A DNA stretch of 64,000 nucleotides, taken from Paraburkholderia flagellata. GTDB lineage: Bacteria > Pseudomonadota > Gammaproteobacteria > Burkholderiales > Burkholderiaceae. The notes below the pieces were generated by a model. It was not told the DNA's origin, ran no database searches, and saw nothing but the letters and a program-made list of their open reading frames with translations. The number at the start of each line of letters is the position of its first letter. The stretch's first letter is position 1. Both the position numbers and the translations under genes were made by a program. The DNA is taken from NCBI RefSeq assembly GCF_021390645.1, contig NZ_JAJEJT010000002.1:930001-994000 (forward strand), written 5' to 3'. Positions 16,462 through 25,472 of the stretch are shown in pieces.

Positions 16462-18995
16462 GGCCGCGCTCCCAGCATCGCGACGAGTGCGGGCAACGCG
16501 AGCACGAGGCCGAGCGCGATGATCGCCGTCACTGTCGTGTAGTCGAGCCACAAGCGCGACAGGCGCAGATCGGTCAGCCGTCGCGGCGAGATGAAGCCCG
16601 CGCCGAAGCGCAGCAGGTTGCTCACCAGGAACAGCAGTCCGATGCCGGCATGCAGTGCCACGTAGCTGAGCAGCGCGGCGGCTGTGGCTCCGAGCGCGTG
16701 CTCGCGTGGATCAGGCGTGACGCCGGAGATCAGCGAGACGTCGGCGGCAAGCGCCACCACGAGTGCGAGCACGGCAAGTACGATCCAGCCGTGCGGTTTG
16801 CCACCCGCCGTGGTAGTACGCAGCGAGCCGCGCGCTGCTGCTGCAGAGACGGCGAGCCCTGCTACCGTGAGGAGTGCGAGCAAACGGCTCGGCTGCGGCG
16901 TCACGGCCGCGGGCCAGTTTGGCGCGGCGATCCAGAGATAGAACGTGCCGAAGATCAGCGACGTGAACAGTGTGCCGTTCGCGACCAGTGCGCAGACGAG
17001 CGCAAGCCACGATGGCGCGCTGGCCACTTCCGTATGCGGCGGCACGCTGACGCCATGGCCCACCGGCAGCGGACCATAGTCGCGCGGCAGTCCAGCGCGC
17101 TGTCCGGCGAAGACGAACATGCCGAAAGTCACGAAGGCGAGTGCGGCTGATAGCAAGTAGAACTTAAAGAGCATCGCGAGCACCGCGGCGCCAGTTACGA
17201 GTGCGGTGAAAAGCGGCAAATACGTCGCGTTCGGCAACACGATCAGCTGTTCAGGCTCACCCGACGTCATGTGTACGCCAAGCGTTTCCTGCCAGCCGTT
17301 GCGCGTAAAGCCGAGATAGCCTTCGCCGCGCGCGAGCGACACAGCAAGCTGGCCCGGTCCGATGCCGTCCGTCTGCGCGCCAATGCGCGGCAGCGAAGCA
17401 AACGCGTAGGGCGCGGGCGGGATCTGCATGGCCCATTCGAGCGTCGTCGAATCCCACGGATTGCGCCGCACGCGTTTGCCGAAGCGCAGTTGCACGATGA
17501 TGTCGATCGCCACCAGCGCGAAGCCGATCGTCATGATGAAGCCACCAACCGAGGAGAGCAGGTTGAGCCAGTTCCAGCCCTCGTCGCCGCTATAGGTGAA
17601 GATGCGCCGCGGCATGCCGAGCAGACCGGTCAGGTGCATCAGGAAGAACGTCATGTTGAAGCCGATGAAGACGAGCCAGAAGGCCGGCAGCGAGAGCCTG
17701 TGCACGGCGGTGCGGCCGGTCAGCAGCGGGAGCCAGTAGTAGAACGCTGCCAGCATCGGAAAGGCAAGGGCGCCGGCCACCACGTAGTGCATGTGAGCGA
17801 CGACGAAATATGTGTCGTGCGCCTGCCAGTCGAACGGCACGATGGCGAGCATCACGCCGGTCAGGCCGCCCGCCGTGAACACGAAGAAAAAGCCGAAGAT
17901 GTACAGCATCGGCACATCCCAGCGCGGGCGGCCGTGTGACAGCGTGGCGAGCCACGCGAAGAACTGGATCGCGGTGGGCACCGCGACGATCGCCGAGCCT
18001 GCCGAAAAGAACGCCAGCGCCAGATGCGGAATGCCCACCGTGAACATGTGGTGCACCCAGATGCCGAAGCTCAGGAACGCCAGCGCGATGATCGCGACGA
18101 CAATGGTCCGGTAGCCGACGAGCGGATGCCTCGCGAACACGGGGATGATCGTCGACAGCACGCCCGCCATCGGCAGGAAAATGATGTAGACGTCCGGGTG
18201 GCCGAACAGCCAGAACAGGTGCTGCCAGAGCAGCGGATCGCCGCCGCGGCGCGGGTCGAAGAACGGCAGCCCGAAAGCGCGCTCGACCTCGAGCATGATC
18301 GAGCCGAGGATCAGCGGCGGAAAGGCCACGATCATCATCATGGCCGTCACGAGGATGTACCACGCGAAGATCGGCATGCGGTCCAGCGACATGCCCGGCG
18401 CGCGCATCTTGAGGATCGAGACGACGATCTCCATCGCGAGCGAGAGCGCCGAGATTTCGACGAAGGTCACGCCGAGCAGCCAGACGTCGGCGTTGATGCC
18501 TGGCGTATACACGTTGGAGCTGAGCGGCGTGTACATGAACCAGCCGCCGTCGGGGGCGACATGCATGATGAGCGCCACGGTCAGGATCGTGCCGCCGAAC
18601 AGGTAGCACCAGTAGCCGTAGGCCGTGAGCCGCGGAAAGGCGAAGTCGCGCGTGCCGAGAATCTTCGGCGTGATGTAGACCGCGAAACTTTCCACCATGG
18701 GAATCGCGAAGAGGAACAGCATCATCGAGCCATGCATCGTGAAGACCTGGTTATAGGTCTCCGCGTCCATGAAGGCGGCATGCGGGCTCGCGAGCTGTAC
18801 CCGCGTCAGCATGCCGAGGACGCCCGCGATCGCGAAGAATACGAACGAGGTGATCATCATGCGCATGCCGATCACGGTGTGGTTCACAGAGGAGAGCCGC
18901 TGGAGGCCAGGCCCCGTGGCCCAGATCGCGGCAAGCTGGCGGTGCAGCCGCAGCGCGTTCATGCCCTGTGACCCAGGCTCGACGGGCACGCTCAT
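16458..18995 (-). CDS. ctaD: Cytochrome c oxidase, fused subunits I and III
   Basis: Heme-copper oxidase catalytic subunit of 845 residues reducing oxygen to water at the cytoplasmic membrane. Ligands visible: H88 (low-spin heme, in FTMHGSMM), H266 and Y270 (CuB and cross-linked Tyr, in GHPDVY), H315-H316 (CuB, in VHHMFTVG), and H401 and H403 (high-spin and low-spin heme, in VAHMHYVV). The canonical glutamate of GHPEVY is aspartate here (D268). Residues after about 640 form a subunit III-like helical domain (TSLIFGTFYLWIAAPNWP), giving a I-III fusion as in caa3 oxidases. The start overlaps the subunit II stop by 4 bases. Confidence 0.94.
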   Translation of the reverse strand: MSVPVEPGSQGMNALRLHRQLAAIWATGPGLQRLSSVNHTVIGMRMMITSFVFFAIAGVLGMLTRVQLASPHAAFMDAETYNQVFTMHGSMMLFLFAIPMVESFAVYITPKILGTRDFAFPRLTAYGYWCYLFGGTILTVALIMHVAPDGGWFMYTPLSSNVYTPGINADVWLLGVTFVEISALSLAMEIVVSILKMRAPGMSLDRMPIFAWYILVTAMMMIVAFPPLILGSIMLEVERAFGLPFFDPRRGGDPLLWQHLFWLFGHPDVYIIFLPMAGVLSTIIPVFARHPLVGYRTIVVAIIALAFLSFGIWVHHMFTVGIPHLALAFFSAGSAIVAVPTAIQFFAWLATLSHGRPRWDVPMLYIFGFFFVFTAGGLTGVMLAIVPFDWQAHDTYFVVAHMHYVVAGALAFPMLAAFYYWLPLLTGRTAVHRLSLPAFWLVFIGFNMTFFLMHLTGLLGMPRRIFTYSGDEGWNWLNLLSSVGGFIMTIGFALVAIDIIVQLRFGKRVRRNPWDSTTLEWAMQIPPAPYAFASLPRIGAQTDGIGPGQLAVSLARGEGYLGFTRNGWQETLGVHMTSGEPEQLIVLPNATYLPLFTALVTGAAVLAMLFKFYLLSAALAFVTFGMFVFAGQRAGLPRDYGPLPVGHGVSVPPHTEVASAPSWLALVCALVANGTLFTSLIFGTFYLWIAAPNWPAAVTPQPSRLLALLTVAGLAVSAAAARGSLRTTTAGGKPHGWIVLAVLALVVALAADVSLISGVTPDPREHALGATAAALLSYVALHAGIGLLFLVSNLLRFGAGFISPRRLTDLRLSRLWLDYTTVTAIIALGLVLALPALVAMLGARP

Positions 18996-19678
18996 TTCTT
19001 CACCTCCCCACTGGCGGCCGCTTCTTTGAGGGCGGCGGAAAAGTCTTCAGGACGATCGACGATCACGGTGAAGTGCATCCCGGCATGGCCGAGTCCGCAG
19101 AACTGATTGCACAGGCCCTCGTACTGGCCCGGCTGATCGGCCTCGACGCGCAGGCGCGTTTCATGCCCGGGGATCGCGTCGATCTTGCCGGCCAGGCGCG
19201 GGATCCAGAACGCATGCACGACGTCTTCGCTCGTGACGACGATGTCGACGGGCGTGCCAGCGGGCAGGTGCAGCACGTCCTTCGTCTCGAGGCCGCCCGC
19301 ATCGGGATAGCGGAAGGTCCAGCTCCATTGCTGCGCGATGGCCTCGATGCGCGGCACGGAGCGGCCCGGCAGCGGCAGCAGCCGTTCGCCGGCATAGAGC
19401 GCGTAGCCGATGAGGGGGATCAGGATCACGGCCGGCAGCACGAGGCCGCCAAGCACGATCCAGCGCGCGGGCGACACCCCCGAGCCCCAGCCCGGTCGCC
19501 GGATCACGAGGAAGAACAACACAAGCACGAGCGCGAACAGGACGGCCGCGCCCGCCAGCATCACCCACCACAGCCCTGCTATCCGCGCCGCGGCGGGCCC
19601 GGAGGGCGAGAGCGTCGAGAGCGGACCGGCGCAGGCGGACAGCGCCGCGGCCAATCCGGCTTGGACCGGCACACGCAA
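18992..19678 (-). CDS. ctaC: Cytochrome c oxidase subunit II (CuA lipoprotein)
   Basis: This subunit accepts electrons from cytochrome c through a binuclear CuA centre. The CuA motif is CNQFCGLGHAGMH, with an upstream histidine in VVHAFWIPRLAGKID. Two N-terminal helices follow a lipobox-like LSAC, so mature subunit II is probably a lipoprotein. There is no fused cytochrome c domain. No ATG fits: a TTG at 19678 or a GTG two codons later are the plausible starts, both giving about 227 residues. The longer open frame upstream runs antisense through the DUF2231 gene and is not credible. It is first in the operon, divergent from the DUF2231 gene. Confidence 0.88.
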   Translation of the reverse strand: MRVPVQAGLAAALSACAGPLSTLSPSGPAAARIAGLWWVMLAGAAVLFALVLVLFFLVIRRPGWGSGVSPARWIVLGGLVLPAVILIPLIGYALYAGERLLPLPGRSVPRIEAIAQQWSWTFRYPDAGGLETKDVLHLPAGTPVDIVVTSEDVVHAFWIPRLAGKIDAIPGHETRLRVEADQPGQYEGLCNQFCGLGHAGMHFTVIVDRPEDFSAALKEAAASGEVKK

Positions 19679-19729
19679 GGCACTATGATGGCTTGACGTA
19701 TCACGCTTTCGACGCGGGGAGGATTGACC

Positions 19730-20242
19730 ATGGCAAAGAAGGGCGATTCCGGATCCCGGAACCATAGCGAGGTGATGCTCGAACTGCTGCGGCTCGATGC
19801 GGGCTCGGCCGTCGCGCTCGTGGGTCACCCGATTCACGTCATGATGGTGCACTTCCCGATTGCATTCGTGGTCGCCACGCTGGGCGTCGACGTCCTCTAC
19901 TGGTGGTCGGGCGATCCGTTCTGGGTGCGGGCAGGTCTGTGGGCCGCCGGCTTTGCGTTCTGGAGCGGCGTGGGCGCGAGCATCGCCGGTACGGCCGAGC
20001 TGCTGCTCGTGCGCGGCATCCGCTTGCGGGAGGCTAGCTGGTCGCATGCCGTAGCCGCCATGACGCTCGTCGCGATCGCGGGCGCCAACTGGGGCTTGCG
20101 CCTTCTCTATCCCGCCGAAGTCCTGCCGCATGGGCTCGCGCTGTCGGTCCTCGCCTCGGTGATGACGGGCTTCGCCGGCTGGCATGGGGGCAAGCTCGTG
20201 TTCGATCATGGCGTTGGCATTCTGGTTTCGCCGAAGGACTGA
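19730..20242 (+). CDS. DUF2231 family membrane protein
   Basis: Membrane protein of 170 residues with four predicted helices. GHPIHVMMVHFPIAF at about residue 33 is the DUF2231 hallmark (HP.HP..V.FP.). The ATG at 19730 has a strong GGGGAGG site 8 bases upstream; a TTG two codons earlier is less likely. Histidine pairs across the helices hint at heme or metal binding, but the function is unknown. DUF2231 proteins often neighbour oxidases and copper genes (family knowledge). Its 3' end overlaps that of the convergent CopD-like gene by 37 bases. Confidence 0.8.
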   Translation: MAKKGDSGSRNHSEVMLELLRLDAGSAVALVGHPIHVMMVHFPIAFVVATLGVDVLYWWSGDPFWVRAGLWAAGFAFWSGVGASIAGTAELLLVRGIRLREASWSHAVAAMTLVAIAGANWGLRLLYPAEVLPHGLALSVLASVMTGFAGWHGGKLVFDHGVGILVSPKD

Positions 20243-20718
20243 TGCAGCCAGCGGGCGAGTCCGCCTGGCTCGAACAGGTGCGGGGCAAACGCGTTTGATG
20301 GAATGTGCGGCTTGGCGAGTACGACCCAGATTATCGCGACGATAACAAACACATAAGCGGTTGCTAGGGCAATCGATGAAAGGCGGCTGAAGTGTCCCTC
20401 GGGCAGGAAAAGATGATGGAGCACGAGACCTGCCAGGACATGCAGCATCGCCATGATGCCGACGAGCACCATCTTCACCGAAAACCATTCAACGAACGTG
20501 GCCTGCAGGAAGATCAACGCCGTGCCGCTTGCGATGGCGACGAAGGCGGCCGGTGAGGTCAGTTCGACATAGACAAGCCGCGTGATGCGGTGCAACCGGT
20601 CAAGCTCCGGCCCGACAGCGAGCAGGCGCCGCTGCCAGAACAGGAAAGGCAGCACGATGAGCCCGCCCGACCAGATCGCAATCGCGGCCAGATGGATGAA
20701 CTTCAGAACAGTTGTCAC
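20206..20718 (-). CDS. CopD-like membrane protein
   Basis: With the GTG at 20718, which overlaps the CtaG stop (GTGA), the protein has 170 residues and four helices. FIHLAAIAIWSGGLIVLPFLFW near the N terminus matches the CopD/YcnJ family, which has a histidine-containing first helix. CopD proteins act in copper uptake or tolerance, so a role in copper supply to the oxidase is a reasonable inference. It follows ctaG on the same transcript and its end runs 37 bases into the convergent DUF2231 gene. Confidence 0.78.
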   Translation of the reverse strand: MTTVLKFIHLAAIAIWSGGLIVLPFLFWQRRLLAVGPELDRLHRITRLVYVELTSPAAFVAIASGTALIFLQATFVEWFSVKMVLVGIMAMLHVLAGLVLHHLFLPEGHFSRLSSIALATAYVFVIVAIIWVVLAKPHIPSNAFAPHLFEPGGLARWLHQSFGETRMPTP

Positions 20719-21440
20719 AGTGCGGGCTCCCCGGCGCGCAGCGAGGACCATGTGATCCAGAGTCCCGCGGCGAGATAAGGGACCATTGCGAGCACCCACA
20801 TCAGTAATCCGGCCAGTTGCTGATCGGCGAGCGGAGTGAGGCCCCACGCGGCCGTGCTGGCGAAATGCACCACGTAGAGCGGACGGGGCGAAAAGACGAT
20901 CAGGGCGCCGAGCAGGCCCATCTGCCCGATCGTCGCGACCAGCGCCATCAAGGCGACGCCAGTCTGCACCAGCGGAGAGAATATGCTGCGCCACATCAAC
21001 CAGGCACTCCCAAGCAGTGTGGCCTGCATCAACCAGTAGGCGGGCACGGTGGCGAGGCCCCAGGTGTAAAGCCCCGGCGCATGCCAGAGCCAGACGATGA
21101 CGGCATGAGCGGCGACCACCGGCACGAGAGGAGGTGAGGGAATGCGCGGTAGCGGAAAGGCTCGTGCCAGGAGGGGCGCGGCGGCGGCGATGAGAATGAT
21201 GTGGTGTGTGACTCGCGCCGAGAACAACGCTGACGACAGCGCGCACAGCGGTGAGACGAATACGATGACCATTAGCGCGAGCGCCAACCAGCCGGCGCGC
21301 GCATCGGCGCTGCGCCCACTGGCAATGACAAATGCCAGGGCCGCAAGCGCGGCGAGCAACCACGGATCGGTATTCCAGCGCAGCCACAGGTCTTGAGGAG
21401 TGCCTGCGGGGCCGCAGTAGGCGATCAGTGAAGCTGGCAT
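20715..21440 (-). CDS. ctaG: Cytochrome c oxidase assembly factor CtaG (caa3 type)
   Basis: A 241-residue polytopic membrane protein with seven predicted helices. SPLCALSSALFSARVTHHIILIAAAAPLL is the core of the caa3_CtaG family, where the histidine pair (THH) is conserved. These proteins help insert CuB into the oxidase (family knowledge). It lies about 0.5 kb beyond the oxidase operon, separated by the oppositely oriented DUF2231 gene, and heads a two-gene unit with the CopD-like gene. Confidence 0.88.
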   Translation of the reverse strand: MPASLIAYCGPAGTPQDLWLRWNTDPWLLAALAALAFVIASGRSADARAGWLALALMVIVFVSPLCALSSALFSARVTHHIILIAAAAPLLARAFPLPRIPSPPLVPVVAAHAVIVWLWHAPGLYTWGLATVPAYWLMQATLLGSAWLMWRSIFSPLVQTGVALMALVATIGQMGLLGALIVFSPRPLYVVHFASTAAWGLTPLADQQLAGLLMWVLAMVPYLAAGLWITWSSLRAGEPAL

Positions 21441-21848
21441 GACACGGTGCCCTCCGGATCTGAATCGTACTGTAATGTACGCTTAGCCGTTGGTGTGACA
21501 AGACCTGCGAGTCTGCCAACGATAGTAGCAGACGAAGTGCGCGGTACGCTGGGATTTCCGTTTCCAGCTCAGCCTGCGTGACATCGAAGCATTGCTCTTT
21601 TCGCGCAATATCGGCGAGCGCGCGAACAGATAGCCGAGACAGCCGGCGGTAGTGGCCGTCGTGATGTCGAGGTTCGAAAACATGAAGGAGAACATACTGA
21701 TCGCATCGATATCATCGTGCATGAACGCGCGACACAGAGCTTAAGCAAGTCCTGGTGCGCCTTTTCGCCACGACGCTGCCATGCTGCCCGGTTTCTACTT
21801 GCTGGTACGGCCAAGTGAAGTGGCGATCGATTCACAAGCTTCGTGGGG
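21441..21848. other. Intergenic stretch without a convincing gene
   Basis: About 400 bases between ctaG and the stress-protein gene. A minus-strand frame of 79 codons (21483-21722) exists, but its composition is unlike its neighbours, it has no ribosome site and I recognise no family. I see no tRNA or clear terminator. The region nearest 21441 should hold the ctaG promoter (AT-rich stretch 21465-21480). Confidence 0.5.
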
Positions 21849-22304
21849 TTAGCCCTTCTCACGAGTTTCGATCAGTACCGCGCAGGGTGACCTTTCGATG
21901 ACTACTCCACATGTCGACGGGTTGGCCCAGCGGCGTAGCCGTGACAAGTGATGATGGCCCATCACAATGACCTCCGCGTTCAGCAGCCGGGCCTGTTCGA
22001 CGACGATATCAGTCGGATTCCCCGCGCAGAAGTGCTGTTCAACCGTGAGATTCCGGCCGGCAAGTTGAGAGGCGGCGGCAGTCAGCATCGATCGTGCGAA
22101 GGATGTCTGCGCGTGTGCGTAAGGATAGATCAGGCCATCAGGCGCGACACCGCTCTCGCAACCGGGAGGCAACGCGTAGGATGGGTCGACAACGCCAAGA
22201 AGGTGTACGGTCGCCGTACCCGGAGCGGCCACGCGGCTGGCCAACTCGATGACATGCACACTCTGGGGCGAACCGTCCAGTGGAACGAGGAGGATATTGA
22301 ACAT
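21849..22304 (-). CDS. Universal stress protein (UspA family)
   Basis: Cytoplasmic Usp-domain protein of 151 residues. It begins with the standard MFNILLVPLDGS strand-loop. The C-terminal nucleotide-binding region reads VIVMGHHHLSRLRRWANPSTCGVVIERSPCAVLI. The usual G-x2-G-x9-G(S/T) loop is modified: the second and third glycines are replaced (HHHLSR...ANPSTCG), so ATP binding may be weak. It stands alone between two intergenic stretches; a pair of palindromes lies about 200 bases upstream. Confidence 0.88.
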   Translation of the reverse strand: MFNILLVPLDGSPQSVHVIELASRVAAPGTATVHLLGVVDPSYALPPGCESGVAPDGLIYPYAHAQTSFARSMLTAAASQLAGRNLTVEQHFCAGNPTDIVVEQARLLNAEVIVMGHHHLSRLRRWANPSTCGVVIERSPCAVLIETREKG

Positions 22305-22497
22305 GGTAGGAGATGCTTTTCGAAGATCCGATTGACATGCTGTATTTCATCGTCACCAGGAGACGTGTCGGGCCGCGAAGCACCGGGATCCTCACGCTTG
22401 CCGACGGTCGAGGCGGCGCGCAAGCAAGGCCGGCGGCGTGGAGATTCTGACGATACGTGCGCGCTCGGATATGGTGTTTGGCATTGCCGCCTTCCTG

Positions 22498-22533
22498 GTT
22501 GCACGTAACCAGGTATAGGCAGTTACATGTAAC
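22498..22533. promoter_or_regulatory. Tandem palindromic operator candidate
   Basis: A perfect 12-bp palindrome GTTACATGTAAC is at 22522-22533, and a near-identical element GTTGCACGTAAC at 22498-22509, with starts 24 bp apart. Two copies of the same dyad at this spacing look like binding sites for a dimeric regulator (inference). They lie in the 405-base gap 22305-22709 between the stress-protein gene (whose start is at 22304) and the end of the CDF gene; no other gene is visible in that gap. Confidence 0.4.
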
Positions 22534-22709
22534 GCGTCAACTCATACAATCAACTGACCGAAGACCTCAAGCACAAGTCGCGCTGTATGACGAAAACATG
22601 CTCTCCGGCGCGGCCTGAGACCAGTTGAAGGCCGCTGTCGAGATGGTGCGCGCAACGCGATGGGAAAAATGGGTACGGCGTTCGAATTCTCGCGCTGGTG
22701 AGGCGCGCG

Positions 22710-23666
22710 TTATCCAGGCTGGCGTCCGTCTTCCCAGCGCGGGTCCGCGGTGATCTGCACAGTGAGCCGGTTTTCCAGCGGACTCGCGCTGAGCGTTTCC
22801 CAGATACGTTCGCGCAATCTGTCCTGCGAGGCGAGATCGCTTAACGCGGACATCGCGCCGACTAGCACGCTGACTTCGACAAAATTGCGCCGGCCCGCCT
22901 GGACGACGTGCGTGTGGTGGCGCAGAATGCCAAGCTCGCGTTCGAGCTTCGAAAGCGCCTTCTCGATTTCCGAACGCGGATTGTTCTCTTCGGGACTCAT
23001 GTGCAGCAATTCGGCAAAGCTCGTGCGCACGATCTTCACTGGCGCAAAGAGAAATATCAGCGAAAGCCCCGCGGTCATTGCACTGTCAATATAGCGTGCC
23101 CATAGATAGTGAGGGCCTTCGGGCAAAATCGAAAACACGAAAAAGCCGAGCAGCGTGGCCGCGCTGAACGCAAATTTCATGATCCATTTCCAGCCGTCGG
23201 TTTTGAGCAGCTTCGAATTGATCTGCGCGGCCGCGCGCTTTTTATAGATCACCATCGCAAAGCAGATCACGCAACTCGCGACGCTGATCAGCATGACACC
23301 GCGTGCATTGACCACATGGCCGCCCGAACGTATCCCCTCAATCCCGTTCACGAAGCCATATACACAAACGAGCAGCATCATGAGCCCGTTTATGCCATTC
23401 ACGAGCGGCTCGAGGAACCAATAACCGTATTCGAATCGAGTCGTCGCGGGCCGGCTGATCACGGTTGCCGCGAGCAATCCGAGCGCGGAACTCACGAGGT
23501 TGAGCAGATAGAAAATGGCGGTCAGCAGCAACGTGTCGGACTGCACGAAGAAGCCATAGCCGACGTTGGCCACAAAACCGAGGCATACGACGTAAATCGA
23601 GACCTTCATCGTGCGTTGTTCGACCGCTGCGAGTTGCGCCTTGCGGAGCGCGTAGCTGATAGGCAT
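22710..23666 (-). CDS. Cation-efflux (CDF) superfamily-like transporter with unusual metal-site residues
   Basis: A 318-residue protein with about six helices followed by a cytoplasmic C-terminal domain (from about residue 225), the CDF layout. EYGYWFLEPLVNGINGL after the loop corresponds to the TM3 region (usually YGYGR-E). The expected HxxxD/DxxxD metal ligands of TM2 and TM5 are not apparent: TM2 reads FYLLNLVSSALGLLAA and TM5 KTDGWKWIMKFAFSAATLLG. It may transport something else, or not be a transporter at all. It is followed downstream by a 405-base gap and preceded by an ArcD-like gene on the same strand. Confidence 0.72.
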   Translation of the reverse strand: MPISYALRKAQLAAVEQRTMKVSIYVVCLGFVANVGYGFFVQSDTLLLTAIFYLLNLVSSALGLLAATVISRPATTRFEYGYWFLEPLVNGINGLMMLLVCVYGFVNGIEGIRSGGHVVNARGVMLISVASCVICFAMVIYKKRAAAQINSKLLKTDGWKWIMKFAFSAATLLGFFVFSILPEGPHYLWARYIDSAMTAGLSLIFLFAPVKIVRTSFAELLHMSPEENNPRSEIEKALSKLERELGILRHHTHVVQAGRRNFVEVSVLVGAMSALSDLASQDRLRERIWETLSASPLENRLTVQITADPRWEDGRQPG

Positions 23667-23764
23667 GGTTCCTCGCTGTCGAACGTTGGAGCGTTTGAGT
23701 GGCCGCGGTGAGTCGAAAAGCAGTCAGGAGACCGATGGATGCGGCCAGACGCAATGACGCACGG

Positions 23765-25180
23765 CTAACGCCATGCAGAGGCGCCCAGCCCGAAAATCGC
23801 GACGAGGCCGCCGCCTATCACCACGAGAAACGCGCACCACTCGGGCCGTGAAAAAAGCGCCTCGCCACGCTCGCGCCGTGCCCACATGTAGAGCAGGCTG
23901 CCTGGGCCATACAGGAGCGCGGACATGACGAGCAGTTCCACTCCACAAGCGTATAGCAGGAACAGTGTATAAATCGTGGCGATGACCGCAGTGGCATAGC
24001 TCTGCGTGCGTTTTCGGGCGCTCATGGCAGATTGCGGGAGTGCGTGAATCGCCTTGAGCCCGAAGGTCGCCACAAAAAAATAGGGGACGAGCGCCATGGC
24101 GCTCGTGAGGCGCAGCATGAGAGAGAAGGCGTCGCCCGACCAGTACGTGCTGATGACGAAGGCCTGCACGACGCCGCTCGTGAGCCATATCGCGGCGGTG
24201 GGAAGCTGCCGCGCGTTGCGGCGCGCGAAGATGGCGGGCATGGCGTTCGCTTTCGCGCTTGCATACAGCACTTCCGCGCAGATCAGCGACCACGCGAGAT
24301 AGGCGCCGAGCACGGACACGATGAGCGCGCCGCCAATGAACACCTTGCCTGGCGAACCGATCACGGCGCCAAGCACCGACGCCATGGAAGGTTGCCGCAT
24401 GACCGCGATGTCCGCGCGCATGAGGTGCGCGTATGGCAACAGCGTGACGAGCACGAGGAGCAACAGCACGAAGGCGAAGCCGAGTATCGTGGCGGCGCCC
24501 ACGTCCGAGCGCTTTTTCGCGTAGCGCGAATACACGCTCGCCCCCTCAATGCCGAGAAAGACGAATACCGTGATGAGCATGGTGCCTTTGACCTGGAGGC
24601 CAAGCCCTTGGGCGCTTTGCGCGAGATTGTTTGTGAATGGCTCCGCGCTCGCATAGACACTCAAAATGCCGATAAAAACGAAAATGGGCAGAATCTTCAC
24701 GACAGTGAGAATCGCGTTGATGAGGGTGGCCTGCTGAATGCCGCGCAAAAGCATCCAGTGAAATGCCCAAATGCCGACTGACGAAACCGCAATCGCAATC
24801 GGCGTATTGCCGTTTCCAAATGCCGGTACGAATGCGCCGAGCGTGGATTTGATCAGCACCCAATAAGAGACGTTGCCGAAGCAACCGGCCATCCAGTAGC
24901 CGAACGCGGAGAGAAAGCCGGCGTAGCCGCCAAAGCCGTCGCGTGCATAGGCAAAGATACCGGAGTCGAGGTCGGGCCGGATTTCTGCGAGAAGCTGGAA
25001 GACGCGGGCCAGCATATACATGCCGCCTCCCGCAATGCACCATGAAACGACGGCAGCTGTCGGTCCTGCTTCGAGCGCGAAGTTGCGCGGCAGCGAATAG
25101 ATGCCCGCGCCGACCATGGACCCTACGACCATGGCCGTGAGGACCGGCAGCGACAACTTCTGGTCATCCGTCGATTTCAT
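23765..25180 (-). CDS. arcD: APC-family amino acid antiporter, arginine/ornithine (ArcD) type
   Basis: Permease of 471 residues with twelve predicted helices. The start of TM1, AMVVGSMVGAGIYSLPRNFA, contains the GSMVGAGI-LP substrate-backbone motif of basic-amino-acid antiporters (ArcD/LysP/AdiC relatives). FLGIEGASVYSRYAKKRSDVG is the TM6 signature of that group. It probably exchanges arginine for a deimination product. A paralogue (25997) with very similar landmarks lies about 0.8 kb away, next to arginine deiminase. The specificity is inferred from this context. Confidence 0.86.
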   Translation of the reverse strand: MKSTDDQKLSLPVLTAMVVGSMVGAGIYSLPRNFALEAGPTAAVVSWCIAGGGMYMLARVFQLLAEIRPDLDSGIFAYARDGFGGYAGFLSAFGYWMAGCFGNVSYWVLIKSTLGAFVPAFGNGNTPIAIAVSSVGIWAFHWMLLRGIQQATLINAILTVVKILPIFVFIGILSVYASAEPFTNNLAQSAQGLGLQVKGTMLITVFVFLGIEGASVYSRYAKKRSDVGAATILGFAFVLLLLVLVTLLPYAHLMRADIAVMRQPSMASVLGAVIGSPGKVFIGGALIVSVLGAYLAWSLICAEVLYASAKANAMPAIFARRNARQLPTAAIWLTSGVVQAFVISTYWSGDAFSLMLRLTSAMALVPYFFVATFGLKAIHALPQSAMSARKRTQSYATAVIATIYTLFLLYACGVELLVMSALLYGPGSLLYMWARRERGEALFSRPEWCAFLVVIGGGLVAIFGLGASAWR

Positions 25181-25472
25181 GTTCGAGCCTTTTTCCGATC
25201 TTCGACCTGTTGTAATGCGAGCGCGCGAAATCGCGGATAAAAAATGCGCGCCACATTGAATTGCTGAACTATTCTCGATCGAGTGTCACGTTGAATACCT
25301 CACTGCGAATCGTATTCCATAATGTTCGTCAGGTGTCCGGAGGATGGATGGCAAAAGGAGAGTCGCCGGGCACGTATTGGCCGAATGTTCGCTAATGAAT
25401 ATGAGCGGAATCGTTAGCAAACAGCCCGAATGAATTTACGAACCCGCATTGCGCCGCATTAGGGGGAATGTC

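Noticed and set aside
21483-21722. A 79-codon minus-strand frame between ctaG and the stress-protein gene
   Set aside because: No ribosome site, no recognisable motif and a composition unlike neighbouring genes.
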